Part shown: piece by piece, positions 36,068-44,274 of the stretch
How positions within the stretch are numbered: the stretch's first letter is position 1
Layout: each line of letters opens with the position of its first letter
NCBI RefSeq assembly: GCF_008122265.1
Contig: NZ_CP043042.1
Coordinates: 3,348,001 to 3,412,000, forward strand
DNA from: Marinobacter fonticola
GTDB lineage: Bacteria; Pseudomonadota; Gammaproteobacteria; Pseudomonadales; Oleiphilaceae
Direction: 5' to 3'
DNA length: 64,000 nucleotides
The notes under the pieces: model-generated
What the model was told of the DNA's origin: nothing
What the model saw: the letters and a program-made list of their open reading frames with translations, nothing else
The model's database searches: none
Program-made: the position numbers and the translations under genes

Positions 36068-37224
36068 AGCAGCGGCAATCCCAACAGTGCACGCCCTGTC
36101 CATGTACGGAGTATATCGGTAGTGGGCGCCATCACATGACTAGCCCGGGCATCCCGGAGCATTTGCGCTACACGGCTATTCTCTCGATAGGCGTGCCCGC
36201 CACAGATTGTCATTGCATCGTTGGTGAGCCGAACGGCAGTTTCGCCCGCGTCGGCCTTGCAGGCGAGAATGAAAGGCAGTGCATCGGGACGGCCAAGATC
36301 GCCGCGATATGCTGCTTCATGAATGAGGCTGCGTGTCTTCTCAACCGCAACCCACATTTCGGCAAAGCGGGTCTGCAGAGATTCCACTTCGGCCAGCAAC
36401 TCGCCCGAATGGCTGTGCCGACGGGTACGCAAGTGCTCCGAAGCGGCGTCTACAGCAGACCGTGCAACGCCCAGGTAAGTGCCCGCCATCGCCATTAAGA
36501 AATAGGGCGCCACCACTTCGAAAACATACCAGACCTGATCGCCCGCCTCCCCCAACAAGTTGACTTGCGGAACATGCGCATTCGTGAAGCGTAGCCCCCT
36601 GGATGAATTGCCTCGCATGCCAAAGCCCGTCCAGGGTTCGAGCCACTGCATGCCACGGGTATCGTGATCGACGATAAGGCAACTGAAATCACCAGTCTCA
36701 GCCTGTTCCTCAGCGGGAGCAGTAGACACGACATAGGAATCGGCGTATCCGCCGCTGGTGATAAACTGCTTAGTACCATTGAGAACGAAGTCGTTTTCGC
36801 TGGCCAAGAATCTCGTTTCAGGGAGGTAGAAGTGCGCCCCGGTACCGCCCTCCGCCAACGCAAGGGTCGTAATGTGCTCGCCTCTCGCAATCGGACGTAG
36901 ATAGTGATCTTGTTGGTACTTGGTGGCCTTGGCGGCAATGACCGCCGTGCCGACGCAGTGCATACCAAAGCACAGAGCTGAGGAGGGACACACACGCCCC
37001 ATGAGTTCGGTCAGCAAACTAAGACCAAGCAGGCCTTGCCCATGACCACCAAACTCTTCCGGCACCAGCAAACCAAGAAGGCCCTCTTCGGCAAGGGCCT
37101 TCATCGAATGCTCGGGCCAAGCACAGTCACGATCAACCTGTTCCGCAAGAGGGGCCATGTGCTGCTTGGCCACTCGCTCAGTCTTGGCCAGAAGATCGAT
37201 CAGCTTCGGCGGCAATTTATCCAT
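36064..37224 (-). CDS. Acyl-CoA dehydrogenase-family protein
   Basis: A 386-residue flavoprotein with the three acyl-CoA dehydrogenase domains: helical N-terminus (PEEFGGHGQGLLGLSLLTELMG), beta domain (GAHFYLPETRF, FVLNGTKQFITSGGYADSYVV, WTGFGMRGNSSRGLRFTNAHVP), and C-terminal helices (ICGGHAYRENSRVAQMLRDAR). The usual catalytic glutamate of the YEGT motif is absent: the matching stretch is MAPTTDILRTWTG. It may use another base or may be a flavin monooxygenase-like or inactive member. It precedes and overlaps the c-di-GMP gene by GTGA. Upstream lies an unusual Shine-Dalgarno repeat and a 9-codon mini-ORF. Confidence 0.83.
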   Translation of the reverse strand: MDKLPPKLIDLLAKTERVAKQHMAPLAEQVDRDCAWPEHSMKALAEEGLLGLLVPEEFGGHGQGLLGLSLLTELMGRVCPSSALCFGMHCVGTAVIAAKATKYQQDHYLRPIARGEHITTLALAEGGTGAHFYLPETRFLASENDFVLNGTKQFITSGGYADSYVVSTAPAEEQAETGDFSCLIVDHDTRGMQWLEPWTGFGMRGNSSRGLRFTNAHVPQVNLLGEAGDQVWYVFEVVAPYFLMAMAGTYLGVARSAVDAASEHLRTRRHSHSGELLAEVESLQTRFAEMWVAVEKTRSLIHEAAYRGDLGRPDALPFILACKADAGETAVRLTNDAMTICGGHAYRENSRVAQMLRDARASHVMAPTTDILRTWTGRALLGLPLL

Positions 37225-37258
37225 GAATAAAGGGCCTTTCTTAGGAACTTAACTGCAA

Positions 37259-37288
37259 CTATACCGGGAACGTCGAGGCCAAACGCAT
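37259..37288 (-). other. Possible leader mini-ORF (MRLASTFPV)
   Basis: A 9-codon ORF with stop TAG starts three bases after the last AAGGAGG of the repeat at 37290-37325, and ends 34 bases before the acyl-CoA dehydrogenase start. Whether it is translated is unknown; the spacing from the last repeat is short, but that from the preceding unit is about 12. Confidence 0.35.
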
Positions 37289-37289
37289 G

Positions 37290-37325
37290 AACCTCCTTAA
37301 CCTCCTTAACCTCCTTAACCTCCTT
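37290..37325 (-). repeat. Four tandem copies of AAGGAGGTT (Shine-Dalgarno array)
   Basis: On the plus strand AACCTCCTT is repeated four times exactly. On the transcribed strand each unit contains AAGGAGG, a perfect complement of the 16S rRNA 3' end. It is in the 5' region of the acyl-CoA dehydrogenase gene, 66-101 bases from its start codon. Such a 9-bp perfect repeat can change copy number by slippage. Confidence 0.85.
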
Positions 37326-37413
37326 TCACAACGTCAGCCTACAAAAAACGTTCTTGCATTGAAATTCAAACCCTCGCCGGTAAGGGAACTTTAAGGAACT
37401 TTCACCAAAGCCT

Positions 37414-37436
37414 GTCGATATTTTCGCTATATCGAC
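37414..37436. promoter_or_regulatory. Inverted repeat in the acdh/SDR intergenic region
   Basis: GTCGATAT and ATATCGAC are perfect 8-bp arms around a 7-base spacer. They lie about midway between the divergent acyl-CoA dehydrogenase and SDR genes, so an operator for either is possible. AAGGGAACTTT and AAGGAACTTT lie just to the left as a direct repeat. Confidence 0.4.
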
Positions 37437-37631
37437 TGAGAACCCCAGCCTAAATTTCATGCAGCGCCCTTCCACCGTTACGTTCCCTTCTGACCTACAG
37501 CCCGAAGCCTCATTGATCGCTAGCGCCATCATACGTAGGCTGTTTCTTAGAGCGTGTAGTTTGCGATTAATCGCTTCGCCAAAACTGCGCTAAACCTGCG
37601 CATACGCTTACTTTGACGCTGGAGATATCCC

Positions 37632-38438
37632 ATGGAGCTATCCGACAAAATCATATTGTTGACAGGCGCCAGCCGAGGCATCGGCCGCGAGATCGCCTTG
37701 GCTTTCGCTCAGAAGGGAGGCAAGCTCGTTCTCGCCGGACGTAACCAAGAAGCACCGGATGAAACCCGGGCGGGCGTCGAACGCGCCGGCGGCGAAGCCA
37801 TCGTAGTGGCGGGCGACGTTACGGATGCGGGCTGGCGTCAATCGGTTATCGAGAAAACGGAACAGACCTATGGCGGTCTCGACATCCTCGTGAATAACGC
37901 CGGCGTGGTCTCCGCCGGTTGGCTCGAAAGCCTCTCCGAAGCCGACGTGGAGCAACAGCTGCAGATAAATCTCATGGCTCCGATTCTGCTCACACGAGCC
38001 GCTCTTCCTGCGTTACGGCAAAGTTCGGGCGCCGCCATCGTCAACATCTCTTCGATCTTCGGTCTGCTCGGCATGCCGTTCTATGCGACCTACGGCGCCA
38101 CGAAAGCCGGGATCGCGCATTTTGGCGAAGCAATGCGCCGAGAACTGGTCGATCAAGGTATCCATGTGATGACGGTCTATCCGGGCGCCACCGACACACC
38201 GATGATGGAGACCGCCGGCTTGGGCGATAAAGCAGGCTTTGCCTACGACACCCCGGAAAGTGTGGCCCAAGCGCTATTGGAAGGCCTCGAGGCCGAACAG
38301 CTCACGGTGGTCCGCGCCGACGACAACAGTCAGAGCATGCTCGATGCCAATCAGCAAAATCCTCGTCAACTGGATGAGCAAATTCGGGAGATGAAACCAA
38401 AGCTCGAGGAAGCCGTCGCCAACCACCGCAGCATGTGA
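37632..38438 (+). CDS. SDR family oxidoreductase
   Basis: A 268-residue classical short-chain dehydrogenase. The Rossmann motif is TGASRGIGREIALAFA (TGxxxGIG), then NNAGVVSAG, the catalytic serine in VNISSIFG, and the YxxxK pair in YATYGATKAGIAHF. The C-terminal substrate loop is PGATDTPMMETAGLG. The first-strand arginine (AGRNQ) suggests NADP. Substrate unknown. It is divergent from the acyl-CoA dehydrogenase gene, so a shared lipid-related role is only a guess. The start is ATG 37632. Confidence 0.9.
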   Translation: MELSDKIILLTGASRGIGREIALAFAQKGGKLVLAGRNQEAPDETRAGVERAGGEAIVVAGDVTDAGWRQSVIEKTEQTYGGLDILVNNAGVVSAGWLESLSEADVEQQLQINLMAPILLTRAALPALRQSSGAAIVNISSIFGLLGMPFYATYGATKAGIAHFGEAMRRELVDQGIHVMTVYPGATDTPMMETAGLGDKAGFAYDTPESVAQALLEGLEAEQLTVVRADDNSQSMLDANQQNPRQLDEQIREMKPKLEEAVANHRSM

Positions 38439-38451
38439 GCGTGAAATAAAG

Positions 38452-38498
38452 GCCGCCCCGGTTTTTCGATTACGCTTTTAAGGCGTAAACGGGGCGGC
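38452..38498 (+). terminator. Long hairpin after the SDR gene
   Basis: GCCGCCCCG and CGGGGCGGC form a 9-bp outer stem, with a nested TTACGCTTTTAAGGCGTAA-like inner stem. It starts 14 bases past the SDR stop. There is no clear T run after it, so this may be a processed or Rho-assisted 3' end. Confidence 0.5.
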
Positions 38499-38505
38499 TG
38501 CGCGA

Positions 38506-38577
38506 GGTCAAAGCTGATCAACTTTAAATCGCTCTGACCCCGCTCACTGGCCAAATCGCTCTGACCCCGCTCATTGC
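38506..38577. repeat. REP-like palindrome with duplicated GCTCTGACC arm
   Basis: GGTCAAAGC (38506) and GCTCTGACC (38531) form an imperfect inverted repeat around an AT-rich middle (TGATCAACTTTAAAT). The right arm is then repeated: AAATCGCTCTGACCCCGCTCA occurs at 38526 and at 38553, 27 bases apart. The same GGTCAGAGC/GCTCTGACC arms appear at 40828, so this is a dispersed element. Confidence 0.7.
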
Positions 38578-38676
38578 CTATTACCGTAGCGTCTATGTTC
38601 TGGCAACGGCCTCGCAAATTGCTGACTACCTTGAAAATAAAAGCCTTGGCCCCATCTAAAGGGTAGTTTCTGGGCC

Positions 38677-38697
38677 CCCGCCTGCGGCGGGTATTTT
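38677..38697 (+). terminator. Small GC hairpin upstream of lemA
   Basis: CCCGCC-TGC-GGCGGG followed by TATTTTCCC. It lies 36 bases before the LemA-type gene start, so it may terminate transcription arriving from the repeat region. Confidence 0.35.
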
Positions 38698-38732
38698 CCC
38701 TTCTTCAGCAACCACCTTCAGGGCAGAGCACT

Positions 38733-39350
38733 ATGGGAATTCTCCAAAAACCGTTTCAGCAGCGAAGTTTCTGGCAATTGACGTCACTGATGATGCTGGT
38801 TTTGCTACTCAGTGGCTGTGGGATCAACAATATCCCCACTTACGATGAGAAAGTCACTTCCGCCTGGGCCCAGGTGGAAAACCAGTACCAGCGCCGCGCT
38901 GACCTGATTCCCAATCTGGTAGAAACCGTCAAGGGTTTCGCCGCCCAGGAGCAGGAAACCCTAACGGCGGTGACCGAGGCGCGCTCCAAAGCCACATCGA
39001 TTCAGGTGGACGAGAGCATCCTTAACAATCCCGAGAAGTTGCAGCAGTTCCAGCAGGCCCAGGGTGAGCTGAGTAGCGCCCTGAGCCGCCTGATGGCGGT
39101 GTCCGAACGTTACCCGGACCTGAAATCGAACCAGAACTTCCTGGCCCTGCAGGCACAGCTCGAAGGCACTGAGAATCGTATTGCCGTCGCGCGCCGGGAT
39201 TTCATCCAGGCGGTTGAGCGCTACAACACCGAGCTGCGCACCTTCCCGGGGAGAATCTGGCACAGCATCCTGTATAGCGATCTGGAGCCCCGCGCCAACT
39301 TCGAAGCCACTACGGAAAATGCGGAAGACGCACCCGCGGTGGAATTCTGA
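38733..39350 (+). CDS. LemA family lipoprotein
   Basis: A 205-residue LemA-type protein. An N-terminal hydrophobic segment ends in LLSGCG, a plausible lipobox. The helical LemA core follows: NNIPTYDEKVTSAWAQVENQYQRRADLIPNLVETVKG, then AVSERYPDLKSNQNFLALQAQLEGTENRIAVARRDF, and YNTELRTFPGRIW. It is the first gene of a tight three-gene operon with two TPM-domain proteins, a common arrangement of unknown function in the cell envelope. Confidence 0.92.
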   Translation: MGILQKPFQQRSFWQLTSLMMLVLLLSGCGINNIPTYDEKVTSAWAQVENQYQRRADLIPNLVETVKGFAAQEQETLTAVTEARSKATSIQVDESILNNPEKLQQFQQAQGELSSALSRLMAVSERYPDLKSNQNFLALQAQLEGTENRIAVARRDFIQAVERYNTELRTFPGRIWHSILYSDLEPRANFEATTENAEDAPAVEF

Positions 39351-40111
39351 TGGTTGCACTACCCCGCACAAGTCTGTTGCTGGCATTGCTGCTATGGCTG
39401 CCGGCCACCCTCTGGGCCCAGTCAACGCCGGAATTTCCCGAACTGACTGGCCGGGTGGTCGACCGGGCCGAGATGCTTTCCCCAGACGTGGAAACGCGCC
39501 TGAGCGAGATGCTTCAGGCCCACGAGCAGGCCAGTACCGAACAGGTGGTCGTGGTTACCTTGCCCGACCTTCAGGGTTTCCCGATTGAGGAATTTGGCTA
39601 CCAATTGGGCAGGCACTGGGGTATCGGTCAGGAGAGCGAGGATAACGGCGCCCTGCTGATCGTGGCCGAAGAGGAACGCAAGGTGCGCATCGAGGTGGGC
39701 TATGGCCTAGAAGGCAGGCTCACCGACGCGGACGCTTCCGTGATCATCAACCGTGTGATCACCCCGGCTTTCCGCCAGGGGGATTTCCCGAGCGGTATCG
39801 TCAACGGCGCCGCCGCCATGATTCAGGTTCTCGGCGGCGAGCCATTGGGCGCTCCCCAAAGTCAGCAGTCCCATGCCGCCCAGGAAAAGCCCAAAGCCGG
39901 CGTGGTGGCGCTGCTCTTTATCATCATGATGTCGGTGGTGTTTTTCGTGGGCAGTCGCGGTGGCCGTGGCGGCCGCGGGGGTGCTGCCCTGTTAGGCGCG
40001 GCCCTGCTGAGCGGCTCCATGGGCGGCCGTGGTGGCGGCGGCTTCGGCGGTGGCGGCTTTGGCGGCGGTGGTGGGGGCTTCGGCGGTGGCGGAGCCTCCG
40101 GTGGCTGGTAA
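39350..40111 (+). CDS. TPM domain (YgcG-like) membrane protein
   Basis: A 253-residue protein with a signal peptide (LLLALLLWLPATLWA), a TPM domain (LTGRVVDRAEMLSPDVETRL to GIVNGAAAMIQVL; the EEERKVRIEVGYGLEG segment is typical), a transmembrane helix (VVALLFIIMMSVVFFVG), and a C-terminal glycine-rich tail of GGGFGG repeats. Its start overlaps the lemA-type stop (TGATG), showing translational coupling. The family is envelope-associated; a role in photosystem or membrane-protein quality control has been proposed for plant relatives. Confidence 0.92.
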   Translation: MVALPRTSLLLALLLWLPATLWAQSTPEFPELTGRVVDRAEMLSPDVETRLSEMLQAHEQASTEQVVVVTLPDLQGFPIEEFGYQLGRHWGIGQESEDNGALLIVAEEERKVRIEVGYGLEGRLTDADASVIINRVITPAFRQGDFPSGIVNGAAAMIQVLGGEPLGAPQSQQSHAAQEKPKAGVVALLFIIMMSVVFFVGSRGGRGGRGGAALLGAALLSGSMGGRGGGGFGGGGFGGGGGGFGGGGASGGW

Positions 40112-40167
40112 CTCCCCCATAGACAGTAGCGTGCTGAACCTCACCTGCAGATGAGAATCACAGAATC

Positions 40168-40785
40168 ATGACATTACTAAGCAAAAACGATCAGGAAGCC
40201 GTTACCGAGGCCATCAACAACGTGGAACGGGAGACCGACGCCGAACTGGTCACCGTGCTGACAGCCCAATCCGACAACTATGCCTATATTCCCCTCCTTT
40301 GGGCCGGAATCCTGGCGTTGATGGTGCCGGGCGTTGGCAATTACTTCGGCGGCTGGTTGGGTGCGGACATGTTGTTACTGGTGCAATGGGGTACGTTCAT
40401 CGTGCTTAGCCTGCTATTCCGGCTGCCCAGCATCAACACCCGACTGATTCCCCGGCAAGTGCGTTACTGGCGGGCCTCCAATCTGGCGCGGCGGCAATTC
40501 CTCGAGCAGAACCTACACCATACCGAAGGCGCCACCGGCATGCTGATCTTCGTCTCGGAGGCGGAGCGCTATGTGGAGATCCTGGTGGATCAGGGCATTG
40601 CCGATGCTTTGGACAATGCGGTGTGGGAGGATATCGTGGCGGACTTCACCACCCAGGTACGCCAGGGCCAGACCAAACAGGGATTCCTGGACTGCATTGC
40701 AGCCTGCGGCAAGCTCCTGAAAGAGCATGTACCTGCCACCCACGAGCGCAACGAACTGCCGAATCACTTGGTGATCCTGCCTTAA
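40168..40785 (+). CDS. TPM domain membrane protein, second in operon
   Basis: A 205-residue TPM-domain protein without a signal peptide. The N-terminal segment AVTEAINNVERETDAELVTVLTAQSDNYAYIP is followed by two hydrophobic helices (LLWAGILALMVPGVG and DMLLLVQWGTFIVLSLLF), then GATGMLIFVSEAERYVEILVDQGIA. This half-membrane TPM type is the usual third member of lemA-tpm-tpm operons. The gap to the previous gene is 56 bases. The ribosome site is weak. Confidence 0.88.
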   Translation: MTLLSKNDQEAVTEAINNVERETDAELVTVLTAQSDNYAYIPLLWAGILALMVPGVGNYFGGWLGADMLLLVQWGTFIVLSLLFRLPSINTRLIPRQVRYWRASNLARRQFLEQNLHHTEGATGMLIFVSEAERYVEILVDQGIADALDNAVWEDIVADFTTQVRQGQTKQGFLDCIAACGKLLKEHVPATHERNELPNHLVILP

Positions 40786-40818
40786 CAAGGAAGAAGGATC
40801 ACGTGTTCTGAACAAAAA

Positions 40819-40870
40819 AGCGATCGAGGTCAGAGCTGGTTAAATTTAAGTCGCTCTGACCTCGATCGCT
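40819..40870. terminator. 18-bp perfect inverted repeat, REP-like, between convergent genes
   Basis: The 18-base arms AGCGATCGAGGTCAGAGC and GCTCTGACCTCGATCGCT are perfect complements around a 16-base AT-rich loop (TGGTTAAATTTAAGTC). It contains the dispersed GGTCAGAGC/GCTCTGACC element. It lies between the TPM operon and katG, which converge here, so it can act as a bidirectional transcription stop or mRNA stabiliser. Confidence 0.75.
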
Positions 40871-40908
40871 GATCACTGCTGCATTCCAACCGCGGACCTA
40901 CCTAATAC

Positions 40909-43107
40909 TCAGCGGTGCAAGTCGAACCGGTCGTTCTCCATGACCTTGACCCACCCTTTGACGAAGCGGTCGATCATCCGCTCCTCGCCACCGTTTGCGG
41001 CGTACTCCTCGGCAATGGCGCGAAGCTGGGAGTTGGAGCCGTAGACGAGGTCAACGCGGGTCGCAGACCACTTTTTCTCGCCCGTCGCACGGTTCTTGCC
41101 CTCGAAGCGGTCCTCGCTCTCGCCGACTGGCTCCCAGACAGTCCCCATGTCGACGAGATTGACGAAGAAGTCGTTCGTTAACTGCCCCGGACGATCAGTA
41201 AGGACACCTTCGTCGTTGTCACCGGCGTTGGCGCCGATGACCCGCATGCCCCCGAGCAATGCCGCCATCTGCGGTACGCTGAGGTTAAGCATGAACGCAC
41301 GGTCGACCATCAAGTGCTCGGATGGGATGGACGTTACCTGAGGCTGCATGTAGTTGCGGAACGCATCGTGCTTCGGCTCGAGGTGGGCGTGCGTGTCCTC
41401 CTCGGTCATCTCCTGAGTCGCGTCGGTGCGCCCTGGCGTAAAGGGCACCGTGATGTTGTGCCCGGCCGCCTTCGCCGCCACTTCGACCCCAACACTGCCG
41501 CCCAGCACGATCATATCCGCCAGCGAGATGTTCGTCTCTGAGGCGCCCTTGATCTGCTCGAGCCGTCCGATCACCTCGGGCACACCGGAGCGCACGTTGA
41601 CGTCCCAGCCCACCTGCGGCTTGAGCCGGATACGCGCGCCGTTCGCACCGCCGCGGTGGTCGGTCTGGCGATAGGTGCAGGCCGAGGCCCAGGCTGTTCC
41701 CACCAGTTGCTCGGCAGTCAGGCCAGATTCCGCAATCTGCTGCTTGAGCTCGAAAATCTGCTCATCGCTAACCCGTGCTCCGTCGTCCTCGGGTACCGGG
41801 TCCTGCCAGACAAAAACCTCGCCGGGCACCTGCGGGCCAAGATAGCGCTCGCGTGGGCCCATGTCGCGATGCAGCAGTTTGTACCACGCACGGGCGAACT
41901 CATCGGCGAGTACGTCCGGGTTCTCATGGTACTCCTTGGCAATCTCGAGGTAGGCTGGATCGGTGATCATGGCCATGTCAGCGGTATTCATCACCGGTGG
42001 GTTCTTCTTGCCTTCGACGTGAGCGTCGGGCACCCAGTACCCGTCCTTCACATCAACCGGCTCCCACTGGTTGGCGCCAGCCGGCGACTTCTTGACCTCC
42101 CACTGGTGGGCAAAGATGGTGTTGAGGTAGGTGTTATCCCACTTGGTCGGCGTCGGGGTCCAGGCTCCCTCGAGCCCGGAGGTCACCGTATACTCGCCAA
42201 GGCCGGTCTCGTTCTTGTTGGCCCAGCCAATCCCCTGCCGATGGATTTTCGCCCCTTCGGGCGCCTCACCGACGGCCTCCGCCGGCCCGTTGCCGTGCAT
42301 CTTGCCGAAGGTGTGGCCACCGACAGTCAAGGCGACGGTCTCGCGGTCGTTCATGCTCATACGCGCGAATGTTTCCCGTACATCCTGCGCGGACTTCATC
42401 GCGTCAGGAACGCCGTTGGGGCCTTCGGGGTTGACGTAGATCAGCCCCATCTGCACTGCGGCAAGCGGGTTGTCCAGCAAGCGGTTGCCGTCTTCCCAAC
42501 TCCCGGTATAACGCTCGTCCTTGGAAGCGAGCCATTCGGTCTCAGGACCCCAGTAGATATCATCCTCGGGCGCCCAGATGTCGGAGCGCCCGAACCCGAA
42601 GCCAAGGGTGCGAAACCCCATCGTCTCGAGCGCACGGTTGCCGGCGAAGACCAGTAGATCGGCCCAGGAGATCTTCTCGCCGTACTTTTTCTTTATCGGC
42701 CAGAGGAGTCGGCGCGCCTTGTCCAGGTTGCCGTTGTCGGGCCAGCTGTTCAGCGGCGCGAAGCGTTGTGCGCCGGTGCCGCCGCCACCACGGCCGTCAA
42801 CCGCTCGATAGGTCCCGGCGGCGTGCCAGGACATACGAATAAAGAACGGCCCGTAGTGGCCCCAGTCCGCGGGCCACCAATCCTGCGAGTCGGTCATCAG
42901 CGCGTCGACATCGGCGGTGAGTTCGTCAACGTCGAGCTGCGAGAACGCATCGCCATAGCGAAAGTCAGCGCCGAACGGACTGGCGTCGGGGTGTTTTTGA
43001 TGAAGAATGTGGAGGGTGAGCTGGTCGGGCCACCAGTGCTCATTGCCCTGCAGGCGAGGCGTCGTACGCGCGCCCCACTCGGGGCGTGCAGGCTTTGGAT
43101 CGGTCAC
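40909..43107 (-). CDS. katG: Catalase-peroxidase KatG
   Basis: A 732-residue bifunctional haem catalase-peroxidase. The N-terminal domain has the distal site IRMSWHAAGTYR with the catalytic Trp (part of the Met-Tyr-Trp adduct), the proximal VALTVGGHTFGKMHG with the haem-ligand histidine, and the tyrosine in LIYVNPEGPNG. The duplicated C-terminal domain lacks haem ligands, as usual. It removes hydrogen peroxide. I chose GTG 43107 (VTDPKPARPEWG) because AAGGAG lies 7 bases upstream; the frame extends to 43155. It is probably under OxyR control by family knowledge, but I cannot point to an OxyR box. Confidence 0.97.
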   Translation of the reverse strand: MTDPKPARPEWGARTTPRLQGNEHWWPDQLTLHILHQKHPDASPFGADFRYGDAFSQLDVDELTADVDALMTDSQDWWPADWGHYGPFFIRMSWHAAGTYRAVDGRGGGGTGAQRFAPLNSWPDNGNLDKARRLLWPIKKKYGEKISWADLLVFAGNRALETMGFRTLGFGFGRSDIWAPEDDIYWGPETEWLASKDERYTGSWEDGNRLLDNPLAAVQMGLIYVNPEGPNGVPDAMKSAQDVRETFARMSMNDRETVALTVGGHTFGKMHGNGPAEAVGEAPEGAKIHRQGIGWANKNETGLGEYTVTSGLEGAWTPTPTKWDNTYLNTIFAHQWEVKKSPAGANQWEPVDVKDGYWVPDAHVEGKKNPPVMNTADMAMITDPAYLEIAKEYHENPDVLADEFARAWYKLLHRDMGPRERYLGPQVPGEVFVWQDPVPEDDGARVSDEQIFELKQQIAESGLTAEQLVGTAWASACTYRQTDHRGGANGARIRLKPQVGWDVNVRSGVPEVIGRLEQIKGASETNISLADMIVLGGSVGVEVAAKAAGHNITVPFTPGRTDATQEMTEEDTHAHLEPKHDAFRNYMQPQVTSIPSEHLMVDRAFMLNLSVPQMAALLGGMRVIGANAGDNDEGVLTDRPGQLTNDFFVNLVDMGTVWEPVGESEDRFEGKNRATGEKKWSATRVDLVYGSNSQLRAIAEEYAANGGEERMIDRFVKGWVKVMENDRFDLHR

Positions 43108-43582
43108 GGTCGTCTCCTTGACTGGATGGAGGCAACAGGGCATCTGAGCCAACACATCAAAACCGCCTCAGGCTTCCTGCAGGCCTCTATTGTTGTACGG
43201 ACAGCATTAAGGGGGATTTCTAATCGTTGTACATCTCATACAGTGAAGGATTCCGGAACCGAACCGTCAAGAACAGGACTGGCTTTAGCCTTGATAGGGG
43301 CAGCCTATGGGAGCTGACGCCTGGATTCACTAGTCGCTGATTGTCCCGGAGAAGGCATCGAAGGAGGATCTAAACTTATGTAACGGACCGTCGCGTGCGG
43401 CCGCTTCAGAATTAGCCTCTGAGCAAGCACACTTATTAGTATCCAATAAAACAAATAATAGTATACAATTTTAAACCCATCTTAGTGCCGCTAAATGGAA
43501 ATACTTTTCTAACTTTATTGCACATTGCCTGGAGTCGCCTTGCAAGGCCTCTCCGCTTGATCAACGGGAGGAGCTGCCGCAG
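43108..43582. other. Intergenic region between katG and the AmiS/UreI gene
   Basis: No gene is seen. The first part holds the katG promoter. Bases about 43430-43510 are strongly AT-rich (for example AATAAAACAAATAATAGTATACAA), unlike the surrounding DNA, which suggests a promoter-rich or acquired junction. Confidence 0.4.
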
Positions 43583-44095
43583 ATGCACGAAGGCTTGAGT
43601 TTGCTGTACGTAGGAGCGGTGCTGGTATTGAACGGCCTGTGGATGCAGGGCCGTATCGAGGATCGCGAGATCCAGGTGATCAACTTCTTCGCCGGCGGCC
43701 TTAGCCTGGCGGTGGCTGGCTACGCCGCCTTCGGGCCGGGCGCCGATGCCGATAGCGTGCGCGCCGCGGCGCTGACGCTGCTTTTCGCCTTCACCTACCT
43801 ATGGGTCGCCATCAACCGGCGCAACGAGAGTTCCGGCCACGGGCTGGGCTACTTTTGCCTGTTCGTGGCACTCACCGCGCTGCCCACGGCGCTGCTGCAA
43901 TTCGCCGATGCCGAGACGCTGTGGGGATGGTGGGCCGCCTTCAACTGGCTGGCCTGGGCGGGACTCTGGTTCGGCTTCTTCCTGATGCTCTGCCACCGCC
44001 CACAACTGCAACGGCCGATGGCCTGGGTGACCCTCCTCCAGGGCGTGTTCACCGCCTGGTTGCCTGGCTACCTGTTGCTGAGCAATCTGCTGTAG
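43583..44095 (+). CDS. AmiS/UreI family urea/amide channel
   Basis: A 170-residue membrane protein with six hydrophobic helices. The start LLYVGAVLVLNGLWMQGRI and INFFAGGLSLAVAGY match the AmiS/UreI family, whose members pass urea or short-chain amides. Helicobacter UreI is proton-gated. No urease, amidase or nickel gene is in the window, so its partner is elsewhere or absent. Its GC-rich sequence contrasts with the AT-rich upstream DNA. A GGGAGG-type ribosome site (ACGGGAGGAG) lies about 10 bases upstream. Confidence 0.87.
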   Translation: MHEGLSLLYVGAVLVLNGLWMQGRIEDREIQVINFFAGGLSLAVAGYAAFGPGADADSVRAAALTLLFAFTYLWVAINRRNESSGHGLGYFCLFVALTALPTALLQFADAETLWGWWAAFNWLAWAGLWFGFFLMLCHRPQLQRPMAWVTLLQGVFTAWLPGYLLLSNLL

Positions 44096-44274
44096 CGCGA
44101 TTTGAACAATCTCGACGCCCCCGTGCGGAACGGTTTCGCGTTCCACCAATGGCGATCCGAATATTCAAACCCAAATCGTTTCACGAGACCGAGATACTCC
44201 ATAGCCTTTGAGATTAGCGACAAGCAATCTCGGCTTGAGAGGAGGATAACGGGTAATGTCTGTGCGATTTTCCT

